A stretch of 64,000 bases of DNA from Alphaproteobacteria bacterium (lineage in GTDB: Bacteria > Pseudomonadota > Alphaproteobacteria > Rhodobacterales > Rhodobacteraceae). The notes beneath the pieces are model-generated. The model saw only the letters and a program-made list of their open reading frames with translations, was not told where the DNA came from and did not search any database. Position 1 is the first letter of the stretch. The number at the start of each line of letters is the position of its first letter. Both the position numbers and the translations under genes were made by a program. The stretch lies in NCBI GenBank assembly GCA_030426685.1, contig JAUHYC010000004.1, positions 109,403-173,402 of the forward strand. Direction: 5' to 3'. Below, one piece after another: positions 50,869 through 59,313 of the stretch.

Positions 50869-52574
50869 CAGTGGCTCTCTCTGGTCACGAGGCGGGTATC
50901 TTTGCCGACGAGGAAATCAAGATCGGCGCCCTGATCGGCCTGCAACACATGGTCGATATAGAGTTTCGCATATCCGCGGGCGTAGTGCGGAGGCTCCGGT
51001 TGCCATGCGGCGCGACGGGCGTCCAGTTCCTTTTCGTTGACCAGCAGTTCCATCTCGCCCTTGCTGGCCGAAATACGGATGCGGTCGCCGGTTTTGACCA
51101 GCGCCAGCGTGCCGCCCGCCTGCGCCTCGGGGCAGACATGAAGAATGACGGTGCCATAGGCGGTGCCGGACATGCGCGCGTCCGAGATACGGATCATGTC
51201 GCGTACGCCTTGTTTCACCAGTTTGGCCGGGATCGGCATGTTCCCGACCTCGGGCATGCCGGGATAGCCCTTAGGGCCGCAGCCTTTGAGCACCAGAATG
51301 GTCTCGGGTGTGACCGGCAGATCCTCGCGGTCAATATTGGCCTTCAGGTCTTCGATGTTCTCAAATACATACGCTTCGGCCTCGGTTTCCAGCAGCGCGT
51401 CCGTGGCCGCCGAGGGCTTCACGATGGCCCCGTTCGGCGCAAGGTTGCCGCGCAGAACGCGCAGACCTGCAGCGGGTTTCACCGGATCATTGAAGGGGCG
51501 GATGACGTCTGTATTGAAGCACTCGGCACCTTCGTAGTGGGCCGAGATATCCTTGTTCAGAACCGTTTTGGCTGGTCGCAGGAAAGGTTTCAATTCGTTC
51601 AGCACCACCGGTACGCCGCCCGCGTAGCAGAAATCTTCCATCAGGTATTTGCCCGAGGGCATGCAATTGACCAGCAGGGGGATTTCCGATCCGATTTCAA
51701 AGTCCTTCAACGTCAAATCGACGCCCACGCGCCCTGCAAGCGCCAGAAGGTGGACCACCGCATTTGTTGATCCTCCGACGGCTGCATTGGCGAGGATGGC
51801 GTTCTCAAAGGCTTCTTTGGTCAGAATGTCCGAGGGTTTGAGGTCTTCGTCCACCATCTCGACGATCCGCTTGCCGGTCAGATGCGCCAACGCCATGCGG
51901 CGGGCGTCGACGGCGGGCAGGGCGGCATTGGTGGGAAGGCTCATGCCCATCGCTTCGACCAGCGAGGCCATGGTGGATGCAGTTCCCATCGTCATGCAGA
52001 CCCCGGCGCTGCGAGACATGCCGGATTCGGCGTTCATGAAATCCTGCAGGGTCATTTCCCCGGCGCGCACGGCCTCTGAAAACTTCCAGACATCCGTGCC
52101 AGAACCGATGTCTTTACCTTTGAACTTGCCGTTCAGCATCGGGCCCGAGCTGACAACGATCGACGGCAGGTCAACCGATGCCGCGCCCATCAACTGCCCC
52201 GGCGTGGTCTTGTCGCAGCCGCCCAGCAGCACGACGCCATCGATCCCGTAGGCGCGGATCGACTCCTCGACATCCATCGCCAACAGGTTGCGGAACAGCA
52301 TCGCTGTCGGCTTCATCTGGGTCTCGCCCAGCGACATGACCGGGAATTCGACAGGAAAGCCACCTGCCTCCCATACGCCGCGTTTGACACCTTCGGCCAG
52401 ATCGCGCAGGCCCGAGTTGCAGGGGGTCAGTTCGGACCAGGTGTTGCAGATTCCGATAATGGGGCGTCCGTCAAAGGCGTGATCGGGAAAGCCCTGGTTC
52501 TTCATCCAGGACCGGTGAATAAATCCATCCTTGTCCAGCTTTCCGTACCAGTGTTCTGAGCGGCGTTTTGTCAT
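50868..52574 (-). CDS. IlvD/Edd-family sugar-acid dehydratase (galactonate/arabinonate type)
   Basis: This 568-residue Fe-S dehydratase closely follows L-arabinonate dehydratase in pattern: WLKNQG-type N-terminus (SWMKNQGFPDHAFDGRPIIG). The cluster cysteines are in CNTWSELTPCN, LGGCDKTTPGQLMGAAS and GVCMTMGTASTMASL; ARMSGTAYGTVILHV and the C-terminal GADLDFL are present. Several family members dehydrate both D-galactonate and L-arabinonate, whose stereochemistry matches. Here galactonate to 2-keto-3-deoxygalactonate fits the DgoK/DgoA genes downstream. It is upstream of, and overlaps, the SDR gene. Confidence 0.9.
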   Translation of the reverse strand: MTKRRSEHWYGKLDKDGFIHRSWMKNQGFPDHAFDGRPIIGICNTWSELTPCNSGLRDLAEGVKRGVWEAGGFPVEFPVMSLGETQMKPTAMLFRNLLAMDVEESIRAYGIDGVVLLGGCDKTTPGQLMGAASVDLPSIVVSSGPMLNGKFKGKDIGSGTDVWKFSEAVRAGEMTLQDFMNAESGMSRSAGVCMTMGTASTMASLVEAMGMSLPTNAALPAVDARRMALAHLTGKRIVEMVDEDLKPSDILTKEAFENAILANAAVGGSTNAVVHLLALAGRVGVDLTLKDFEIGSEIPLLVNCMPSGKYLMEDFCYAGGVPVVLNELKPFLRPAKTVLNKDISAHYEGAECFNTDVIRPFNDPVKPAAGLRVLRGNLAPNGAIVKPSAATDALLETEAEAYVFENIEDLKANIDREDLPVTPETILVLKGCGPKGYPGMPEVGNMPIPAKLVKQGVRDMIRISDARMSGTAYGTVILHVCPEAQAGGTLALVKTGDRIRISASKGEMELLVNEKELDARRAAWQPEPPHYARGYAKLYIDHVLQADQGADLDFLVGKDTRLVTRESH

Positions 52575-52631
52575 TTTTAGCGATGCCTTTTGGGGCGCAG
52601 TTGGAATTGAGTATTTGCAAAAAGGTGAAGA

Positions 52632-53972
52632 TCAGGCGGCGCGAGACGGACGACACCAGTCAGGTAACCAGTCGGCATGAGCGATCAACAAGTCGCTGAC
52701 GAGGCTGCGGATCTGCCTCAGGTCAAGCTCGGCGGCGGTGTGCGGGTCCATCATGGCGGCGTGGTAGATATATTCGGGGTTCCGCTCGGTCAGGGCGCGG
52801 ACGGTCAGTTCCTGCACGTTGATCTGGGTTCGCATCAGGGCGACCAACTGCGGCGGAATGTCGGTGACGACCGAGGGCTGCACGCCATTGGCATCCACCA
52901 GGCATGGGGTTTCCACAGCGGCGCCTAAAGGCAGTTGCGGTATTTGCCCGGTATTGGGCAGGTTGCCATAGGCCACATATGGCGCGTCAGTGATCATCGC
53001 GTTCATCAGATCGGCGGCAAATTCGTGGCTGCGGCTCACTTCGATATTCCGACCGTCCATCAGGGTCTTGGCCTGTTCCTTCCAGTTGGCGACCTGTTCC
53101 TCGCATCGGGTAGGATACTCGTCCAGTGGGATCGAGAACTCGTCAATCAGATCCTGCCGCCCGTCCTTGATGAACCACGGGACGTATTCGGACAGATGTT
53201 CCGAGCTTTCGGTGCAAAAAAACCCAAGATGGTCCATCACTTCGTAGCGCACCTTGTTGGGGCAACGCGGCATGAGCAGCGGTGGCTTGGGAAGGCGACC
53301 GCTGGCATAGCCCTGACGCAAAGCAGGATAGAGATCGCGCCCCTCATGTTCCAGTCGCAGGAAGAAGGCAACATGGTTAACGCCTGCGACTTTGTAGCGA
53401 AGCCCGTCCTTGGGCAGGTCCAGATCATGGGCCAGTTCCGCAACCGTGTTCTGAACGGAATGGCACAGGCCCACGTGGTTCAGCGTCGGAAAGCACTCTG
53501 ACAATGCCCAGGTATTGATCGCCATCGGGTTGACGTATTGCAGCAGCATCGCGTTGGGGCACACTTGCATCATGTCCTGCGCCACATCCCACAGCACCGG
53601 AACCGTGCGCAATCCGCGCATTATGCCGCCAACGCCCAGCGTGTCGGCGATGGTCTGACGCAAGCCATACTGTTTGGGTATTTCGAAATCCGCCACCGTG
53701 CACGGCTTGTAGCCGCCGATCTGAAAGGCGGTGATCACGAAATCGGCCCCATCCAGCGCCGCTCGGCGGTCGGTATGGGTTGATACGGTTGCGGCGGTTC
53801 CAACCGATCGGATCATGGCGCGGGCCACCGCCTCGCTCGCGGCCAGGCGCTGGGAGTCGATATCCATCAACGCAAAGTGGCTATCGGCCAATGACGGGGT
53901 CAGCAGGGCATCGCCCACGATGTTCTGCATGAAGATCGTGGAGCCTGCTCCGATAAACGTGATCTTTGTCAT
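52632..53972 (-). CDS. Alpha-galactosidase/glucosidase, GH4 family
   Basis: This 446-residue NAD- and Mn-dependent glycosidase has the Rossmann loop FIGAGSTIFMQNIVGD, IADTLGVGGIMRGLRT, and metal ligands Cys in HVGLCHSVQNT and His in KVAGVNHVAFF. This sequence pattern is closest to MelA-type alpha-galactosidases. GH4 enzymes work by redox-assisted elimination in the cytoplasm. The gene lies between the transporter genes and the galactonate pathway, so it would release galactose from imported alpha-galactosides. It is 57 bp upstream of the dehydratase gene. Confidence 0.92.
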   Translation of the reverse strand: MTKITFIGAGSTIFMQNIVGDALLTPSLADSHFALMDIDSQRLAASEAVARAMIRSVGTAATVSTHTDRRAALDGADFVITAFQIGGYKPCTVADFEIPKQYGLRQTIADTLGVGGIMRGLRTVPVLWDVAQDMMQVCPNAMLLQYVNPMAINTWALSECFPTLNHVGLCHSVQNTVAELAHDLDLPKDGLRYKVAGVNHVAFFLRLEHEGRDLYPALRQGYASGRLPKPPLLMPRCPNKVRYEVMDHLGFFCTESSEHLSEYVPWFIKDGRQDLIDEFSIPLDEYPTRCEEQVANWKEQAKTLMDGRNIEVSRSHEFAADLMNAMITDAPYVAYGNLPNTGQIPQLPLGAAVETPCLVDANGVQPSVVTDIPPQLVALMRTQINVQELTVRALTERNPEYIYHAAMMDPHTAAELDLRQIRSLVSDLLIAHADWLPDWCRPSRAA

Positions 53973-53994
53973 CCTGCAAATCTCTGGTTTGAGG

Positions 53995-54843
53995 TCATTT
54001 GACAGCTCCGAGGGTCAGGCCCGCGATGAAGTGTTTCTGCATCAGGAAGAACATGGCAACCGGCGGAAGCGCCGCGACGATGGAACCGGCGCTCATCAGC
54101 TGATAGGCGGCGCGGAACTGTGCGTTGAAACTGGTGATCCCGGCAGTGACCGGTTGGCTTTCGGCACCTTGGGTCAGAACCACGGCCCAGAAGTAGTCGT
54201 TCCAGATGAAGGTGAAGATCAGCACGCTGAGCGCGGCAATGGCAGGTTTCATCAGCGGCAGAACCACATACCAGAAGATGCGCAATTCGCTGATACCCTC
54301 GACGCGGGCTGCTTCGATCAATTCGAAGGGCAAGGCGCGGATGAAATTGCGCATGAACAGCGTGCAAAATCCGGTCTGGAACGCAATGTGGAACAGGACC
54401 AACCCGGTTTTGGTGTTGTAAAGGCCAAGTTGTAGGGTCAGGTCGCGTACCGGCACCATCAGGATTTGGAAGGGCACGAAATTGCCCGCAACGAACATGA
54501 AGAATATCCAGAGGTTCGAGCGGAACTTATAGATCCCCAGCGCAAACCCGGTCATGCAGCTGAGCGCAACGGCTCCGATCACTGTTGGGACGGTGATCAG
54601 AAACGAATTCAACAAGTATCGCGGCATGTCCGAGTTAAAAAAGACCTGCCCATAGTTGAACGCGCCCTCAAAGCTGGACGGCATGCCCCAGTAGTTGGCG
54701 TTGGTAAAATCGGCGGCCGGTTTAACCGAAAACAGCGCAACCGCCAGCAGGGGGCCGAGCCACAGGAGCAATGCCAGCGGCAGCATGGCCTGATAGGTGA
54801 TCTGTGTTGCGCGGGGCTGTTTTTCAATGGGTTTGGGAAACAT
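53995..54843 (-). CDS. ABC sugar transporter permease, MalG type
   Basis: This 282-residue CUT1-family permease has six hydrophobic segments (first ~20-40) and the EAA coupling loop EAARVEGISELRIFWYVVLPLMKPA near residue ~195. It begins one base after the MalF-type gene's stop. It forms the membrane channel with that partner and is energised by the MalK-type ATPase at 58059. The substrate is probably a galactoside, judged from the glycosidase genes that follow. Confidence 0.92.
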   Translation of the reverse strand: MFPKPIEKQPRATQITYQAMLPLALLLWLGPLLAVALFSVKPAADFTNANYWGMPSSFEGAFNYGQVFFNSDMPRYLLNSFLITVPTVIGAVALSCMTGFALGIYKFRSNLWIFFMFVAGNFVPFQILMVPVRDLTLQLGLYNTKTGLVLFHIAFQTGFCTLFMRNFIRALPFELIEAARVEGISELRIFWYVVLPLMKPAIAALSVLIFTFIWNDYFWAVVLTQGAESQPVTAGITSFNAQFRAAYQLMSAGSIVAALPPVAMFFLMQKHFIAGLTLGAVK

Positions 54844-54844
54844 C

Positions 54845-55771
54845 TCAGTGCCCCCTTTCTTCGCGGTACATCGACCAGAGGAAATAGGCGATGAAACAGA
54901 GCATGATCAGGAACAGGATCACCGCGATGGCAGCCCCATACCCCATGCGGAAACCGTATTCGGACAGGGCGACCTCGAACATGTAATAGGCCAACACGCG
55001 GGACGAACCAAATGGGCCGCCCTGCGTCATGATCGAAATCAGGTCAAAGCTGCGCAGAGCGCCGATAATAGTCACAACAAAGGCGATGAAGGTCGCCGGG
55101 CGCAGTTGCGGCAGGATGATGTGCCACAGCATCCGTGCGCCTTTTGCGCCGTCCAGGCGTCCGGCCTCGATCTGTTCGGGGTCCACGGCGTTCAAACCGG
55201 TGAGATAGAGGATCATGCAATAGGCGGTTTGCGGCCAGAGGCCGGCAAAGATGATGCCGTAGGTGACGAAACGTTCGTCACCCAAAACATTCAACGGGCC
55301 CAAACCGAACAGGCCGAGGAGTTCATTCAACAGGCCAAAGGTGGGGTCATAGAACCACGTGAAGACTAGGCCTACGACCACCTGACTGATGACAAAGGGA
55401 AAGAAAAACAACGATTTATAGAGGCGTATGCCCCAGACGGTCTGGTTCAGGAACAAGGCGATGAACAAACCTGCCGGGATCGCCGCTAGATACAGGATCA
55501 ACCAGATCAGGTTGTTCTTGAGTGAAATGTAAAACGCATCCCGGTCGACCCATTCCCAGTACAGGTCTTCGTAGTTGCGGGCCCCTACATATTCGGCAGC
55601 ACCCAACCCGTCCCATTCGTACAGCGACAGGTTGAAGGATTGGAAGACCGGGATGATCACGTAGACCATGAAGAACAGCAGACCGGGCGCCAGAAACAGC
55701 CACGGCGCTATACGCTGTTGGTTTCTGTGGAACCAGCTTTCCTGTTCAGGGGCATCTGCAGCAATGGTCAT
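54845..55771 (-). CDS. ABC sugar transporter permease, MalF type
   Basis: This 308-residue CUT1-family permease has an N-terminal cytoplasmic helix, then six membrane segments beginning with PWLFLAPGLLFFMVYVIIPV. The EAA loop is seen as EAGRLDGAKGARMLWHIILPQLRPA. NLSLYEWDGLG after the first helix is usual for MalF/UgpA-like subunits. It is separated from the binding-protein gene by 95 bp containing two hairpins, and from the MalG-type gene by one base. Confidence 0.92.
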   Translation of the reverse strand: MTIAADAPEQESWFHRNQQRIAPWLFLAPGLLFFMVYVIIPVFQSFNLSLYEWDGLGAAEYVGARNYEDLYWEWVDRDAFYISLKNNLIWLILYLAAIPAGLFIALFLNQTVWGIRLYKSLFFFPFVISQVVVGLVFTWFYDPTFGLLNELLGLFGLGPLNVLGDERFVTYGIIFAGLWPQTAYCMILYLTGLNAVDPEQIEAGRLDGAKGARMLWHIILPQLRPATFIAFVVTIIGALRSFDLISIMTQGGPFGSSRVLAYYMFEVALSEYGFRMGYGAAIAVILFLIMLCFIAYFLWSMYREERGH

Positions 55772-55799
55772 GGAACATCTCGGGTACGGTGGGGTTCAA

Positions 55800-55857
55800 G
55801 GCGGGCTGACGCCCGCCCTATGATTGTGCAGGGCGTAGGCCGGGCTTCAGCCCGGCC
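55800..55857. repeat. Twin REP-like hairpins after the binding-protein gene
   Basis: Hairpin one pairs GGCGGGC with GCCCGCC around TGAC (55800-55817). Hairpin two pairs GGCCGGGC with GCCCGGCC around TTCA (55838-55857), extended by flanking GTAG/CTAC. Both are GC-rich and of the type found as dispersed intergenic repeats. On the leftward transcript they follow the binding-protein gene, where they could stabilise its mRNA or limit read-through into the permeases. Confidence 0.65.
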
Positions 55858-55866
55858 CCTACCAAA

Positions 55867-57126
55867 TCAGTTTTCGTAGATGCGCTCGCGCGCACGTTCC
55901 AGTTTAGCCAGAATACGGTCAACATTGTCGGGTTTGACCATGAATTCCTGGAAACCTTCCATCGACACTTTCGCCATTTCCGCAGGCGCGTCGCGGTCCC
56001 AGAACTGAGCAACGCCGCCAGGGCTGTTGGACGACAGCATGGTGAAGCCTTGCTGCAGGAACTTGTCGTCATCCACCGAAGACTGCGCGTTCACTGGAAG
56101 CTGGCCCAGGTTTGCGCCATTGTTGATCTCGGTCTGTTCGTCGGCAGAAACCACAAAGCGCAGGAACTCACGAGCGGCCTCTTTGTTCGAGGCATTGGCT
56201 GGGATGTGGAACGTGTCGGTCGGCGCGTCTTCGGCCAGTTCTACATCGGGGTTGATGGCAACAAACTGATAGAAGTCGAGCTGATCATCTGTCAGGCCCG
56301 CCTCGCGCAGCGGGGCCACGGCGAAGTTACCCATCAGGTAGGCGGCGGCCTCACCATTGACCATGAAGGGCAGGGCCTCTTGCCAGCTATAAGTCTGGTG
56401 GTTGTCGATGAAGGCACCCATATCGATCAACTGCTTCCAGTTGGCGAAGGTCTGCTTGACCCGGTCGTCCTCCCAGCTGATTTCACCATTGGCGAGCTGG
56501 TTGTGGAAGTCGTAGCCGTTGGTGCGCATGTTCAGGTAGTCGAACCAACCGCCTGCGGTCCACAGGAACTTGGTGCCGATGGTGTAACAGGCGCGGCCTG
56601 ATTCGACGATCTTCTGACAGTTGGCCAGTTCTTCTTCCCAGGTGGTCGGCTCGCTCAGGCCCAGTTCGTCAAAGATGTCTTTGCGATAGTAAACACCCCA
56701 CTGGTAATAGGTGTAGGGCACGCCCCACTGCTTGCCGTCTATTGTCATCGCGCCTTTGGTGGATGCCAGATTGTCGGCGATTTCGGGCTCGGCCCACAGG
56801 TCCGACACATCTTCGAACAGGCCAGCTTCGACATATGGTTTCATGCGATTGGCTGCATACCAAGTGGCGACGTCTGGCGTGTCTGCCGTCAGGAAGTTGC
56901 GGATCTGGGTCTTATAGGCCTCGCGGTCGATCACGGTGGTTTCGATTTCCAAACCAGGATGTTCGGCCGCGAACCGCTCGATCATCGCTTCCATCGTCGC
57001 GCGCGGCGCCGGGTTGGATGTATCGAGGAAGATTCGCAACTCGCCGGTCAGCTCAGCCGCAACTGGCGCAGCAAATGCCACACTGGCAGCCAGAGCAGCC
57101 GCTGTGCGCTTGAACATGGAATGCAT
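55867..57126 (-). CDS. ABC sugar transporter substrate-binding protein
   Basis: This is a 419-residue extracellular solute-binding protein (CUT1 cluster). GGAGG precedes the ATG at 57126. The signal peptide MHSMFKRTAAALAASVAFA ends near VAA-EL. The mature protein begins TGELRIFLDTSNPAPRATME and has the family motif AEHPGLEIETTVID, with an aromatic-rich binding region (YTYYQWGVYYRKDIFDELG, TAGGWFDYLNMRTNGYDFH). It leads the leftward galactoside operon. The upstream region carries the palindrome proposed for the IclR regulator. Galactose-containing oligosaccharides are the likely ligands. Confidence 0.92.
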   Translation of the reverse strand: MHSMFKRTAAALAASVAFAAPVAAELTGELRIFLDTSNPAPRATMEAMIERFAAEHPGLEIETTVIDREAYKTQIRNFLTADTPDVATWYAANRMKPYVEAGLFEDVSDLWAEPEIADNLASTKGAMTIDGKQWGVPYTYYQWGVYYRKDIFDELGLSEPTTWEEELANCQKIVESGRACYTIGTKFLWTAGGWFDYLNMRTNGYDFHNQLANGEISWEDDRVKQTFANWKQLIDMGAFIDNHQTYSWQEALPFMVNGEAAAYLMGNFAVAPLREAGLTDDQLDFYQFVAINPDVELAEDAPTDTFHIPANASNKEAAREFLRFVVSADEQTEINNGANLGQLPVNAQSSVDDDKFLQQGFTMLSSNSPGGVAQFWDRDAPAEMAKVSMEGFQEFMVKPDNVDRILAKLERARERIYEN

Positions 57127-57153
57127 GGTTTCCTCCCTTAAGCTTCCATCGGA

Positions 57154-57172
57154 GGTTTCAAATAATGAAACC
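57154..57172. promoter_or_regulatory. IclR-type operator palindrome before the galactoside operon
   Basis: GGTTTCA (57154-57160) and its reverse complement TGAAACC (57166-57172) are separated by AATAA. This is a perfect 7-bp inverted repeat resembling IclR-family sites. A second, looser AT-rich dyad follows at about 57173-57196 (GTTTT ... AAAAC). Both lie in the gap between the leftward transporter operon and the rightward IclR gene. Confidence 0.65.
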
Positions 57173-57267
57173 GTGTTTTATATATTGAAAACTACACATC
57201 GACTCGGCTAGTCTTGTCAAGACCCTCGTGCCCAAGGCTGGGGGGAAGTGGAGGAGAACTGGCGCCC

Positions 57268-58062
57268 GTGGCAGGTGATGGAACAATCGGAAAAGCATGT
57301 GACGTGCTGGAGCAAGTCGCGGCGTTCGAGCGCCCGGTACGGTTTGGGGAATTGCTGGAAAGCAGCGAGTTTCCCAAGGCGACGTTGTACCGGTTTCTGC
57401 AATCTCTGACCAATCAGGGCATGCTGCATTATGAACCGGACCGACAAACATATTCGCCGGGCATGCGATTGGTGCGGCTGGCGCATTCGGCTTGGACACA
57501 AAGCTCGCTGGCACCAATCGCGCGTCCATTTCTGGACGCACTTAGTCAGGAGACCGGGGAAACGGTACATTTGGCACAGCTTGATTCTGGTCAGGTACTT
57601 TACGTGGATAAACGCAATGCCCAGCGTCCGATTGAGATGTATTCCGAGGCTGGCAAAGTAGGCCCCGCTTATTGCACCGGTGTCGGCAAGGCGATGATGG
57701 CCTTTCTGGATGAGGACCGGCTGCGCAAGACAATCTCACAACAGAGCTTTCACCGCTTTACCGACAAAACGCTAGCCACCGAAGAAGCTCTGCGCGCAGA
57801 TCTGTCATTGAGCCGAAAACGGGGCTACGCAGTTGATGATGAAGAGCATGAGCCAGGCATCATTTGCATTGCTTGTCCGATCCTGACACCGGGAGGTCGC
57901 CTGCTTGGTGCGCTTTCCGTGACCGGATCGACCGGGCGGATGAATTTCGAGCAGTTGGAATCGTGGGTTCCCCGCGTTCGGCAGGTGGCCGAGCAGATCG
58001 GAACCGAAGCGCAGGCGTGGCGGTTCCCCGAGAGCCAGCAGAATAGGATACAAGCGACATGA
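57268..58062 (+). CDS. IclR-family regulator of the galactoside regulon
   Basis: About 264 residues from GTG 57268, which has GGAGGAG upstream; the frame is open from 57214 but begins with an unlikely leader. The IclR winged helix is FGELLESSEFPKATLYRFLQSLTNQGML. The ligand-binding domain contains ETVHLAQLDSGQVLYVDKR, GPAYCTGVGKAMMAFL, the Asp/Glu-rich RGYAVDDEEHEPGIICIACPI and GALSVTGSTGRM. It is divergent from the sugar operon and overlaps the MalK-type gene by four bases, so it presumably controls both through the palindrome at 57154. The inducer is likely galactose or a pathway intermediate, by inference. Confidence 0.9.
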   Translation: MAGDGTIGKACDVLEQVAAFERPVRFGELLESSEFPKATLYRFLQSLTNQGMLHYEPDRQTYSPGMRLVRLAHSAWTQSSLAPIARPFLDALSQETGETVHLAQLDSGQVLYVDKRNAQRPIEMYSEAGKVGPAYCTGVGKAMMAFLDEDRLRKTISQQSFHRFTDKTLATEEALRADLSLSRKRGYAVDDEEHEPGIICIACPILTPGGRLLGALSVTGSTGRMNFEQLESWVPRVRQVAEQIGTEAQAWRFPESQQNRIQAT

Positions 58063-59117
58063 CAGGTGTGACTCTGAACAGCGCGATCAAGCGTTATGGT
58101 GAAACTCAGGTCATCCATGGAATTGACCTCCAAATCGAAGATGGCGAATTCTGCGTGTTCGTCGGCCCCTCAGGCTGCGGTAAGTCCACGCTTCTGCGGA
58201 TGATTGCGGGTTTGGAAGAAACCTCGGATGGAGAGATCCATATCGGGCAGCGCGATGTCACCCATATGGACCCGGCCAAGCGCGGCGTGGCGATGGTGTT
58301 CCAGACATATGCGCTTTACCCGCATATGAGCGTGGCCGAGAATATGGGCTTTGGCCTGCGTATGAATGGCGTGCCCAAGGCCGAGATTGACAGGAAGGTG
58401 CAAGAGGCCTCCAACATCCTCAAGCTCGACCAGTATCTGAAACGCAAGCCAAAGGCCCTGTCAGGTGGCCAGCGCCAGCGGGTCGCTATCGGACGTGCAA
58501 TTGTGCGTGGCCCCGAGGTGTTTTTATTCGATGAGCCTCTGTCAAACCTCGACGCGGAATTGCGCGTCGAAATGCGTGTTGAAATCGCGCGTCTGCATCA
58601 GGAAATCGGCGCGACGATGATCTACGTGACCCATGATCAGGTTGAGGCGATGACTATGGCCGACAAGATCGTCGTGCTGCGCGATGGCCGGATTGAACAG
58701 GTGGGTGCCCCAATGGATCTGTACCGCGACCCTGACAACAGGTTTGTTGCTGGCTTCATCGGGTCTCCGGCCATGAATTTTCTGGATTGCGATGTGGTTG
58801 ACGGCACTGTCCGCCACCCTGCGCTGACGGAATCCATTCCTGTGACCAGCGGTGTTCCGCAAGGGGCGGCCAGGGTGACTTTGGGAATTCGCCCTGAACA
58901 TATTCAGGTGGATCGCTCGGGCGATGGTTGCGCGGTGGATCTGACAGAAGCGCTCGGCGGTGTTTCATATTCCTACTTGCTGGCGCCAAATGGCGACAAA
59001 CTGATTGTCGAAGAACGTGATGATCAGCGCAGTAAAACCGGAGAGCGGATCGGTATTTCGGTACGACCCGAACGGGCCATGCTGTTCGACCCGGAGAGTG
59101 GGCTGAGGTTGCGCTGA
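58059..59117 (+). CDS. ABC sugar transporter ATP-binding protein, MalK/UgpC type
   Basis: This 352-residue ATPase has Walker A GPSGCGKST, Q-loop VFQTYALYPHMSV, signature LSGGQRQRVAIGRAI, Walker B VFLFDEPLSNLDAELR and switch histidine YVTHDQVEAMT. A C-terminal OB-fold regulatory domain follows (LGIRPEHIQVDRSG to the end). It couples ATP hydrolysis to the MalF/MalG-type permeases encoded in the divergent operon. Its start overlaps the IclR stop (ATGA). Separation of the ATPase from the rest of the transporter suggests it may also serve other CUT1 systems. Confidence 0.93.
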   Translation: MTGVTLNSAIKRYGETQVIHGIDLQIEDGEFCVFVGPSGCGKSTLLRMIAGLEETSDGEIHIGQRDVTHMDPAKRGVAMVFQTYALYPHMSVAENMGFGLRMNGVPKAEIDRKVQEASNILKLDQYLKRKPKALSGGQRQRVAIGRAIVRGPEVFLFDEPLSNLDAELRVEMRVEIARLHQEIGATMIYVTHDQVEAMTMADKIVVLRDGRIEQVGAPMDLYRDPDNRFVAGFIGSPAMNFLDCDVVDGTVRHPALTESIPVTSGVPQGAARVTLGIRPEHIQVDRSGDGCAVDLTEALGGVSYSYLLAPNGDKLIVEERDDQRSKTGERIGISVRPERAMLFDPESGLRLR

Positions 59118-59203
59118 GGTTTCACGCAAGGGTTCACCTGCTCAGGTAACGGCGCGCTCATCATCAAAGATAAAAAGCGTCCGATTTGATTAGATGAAAT
59201 TGC

Positions 59204-59224
59204 CGGAAACCTCGAAAGTTTCCG
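59204..59224. other. Inverted repeat downstream of the ATPase gene
   Basis: CGGAAAC (59204-59210) and GTTTCCG (59218-59224) are exact reverse complements around a 7-base loop. It could terminate the IclR-ATPase transcript or bind a regulator of the next operon; no T-run follows, so the role is undecided. Confidence 0.4.
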
Positions 59225-59254
59225 CAACCTTCGGTTCGGGCGGATTCTGCTTAT

Positions 59255-59269
59255 GGATTTTGTATCCAA
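59255..59269. promoter_or_regulatory. Candidate GntR operator before the hydroxyproline operon
   Basis: TTGTATCCAA (59260-59269) differs by one base from the palindrome TTGTATACAA favoured by FadR-subfamily regulators, and GGAT-N5-ATCC overlaps it. It lies 45-60 bp before the ATG at 59314, where a promoter is expected. The GntR gene at 63460 would be the partner. Confidence 0.35.
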
Positions 59270-59313
59270 TATCCGATAATAGAGATTCGCGACCCATCCG
59301 ACGGAGATCTTCC

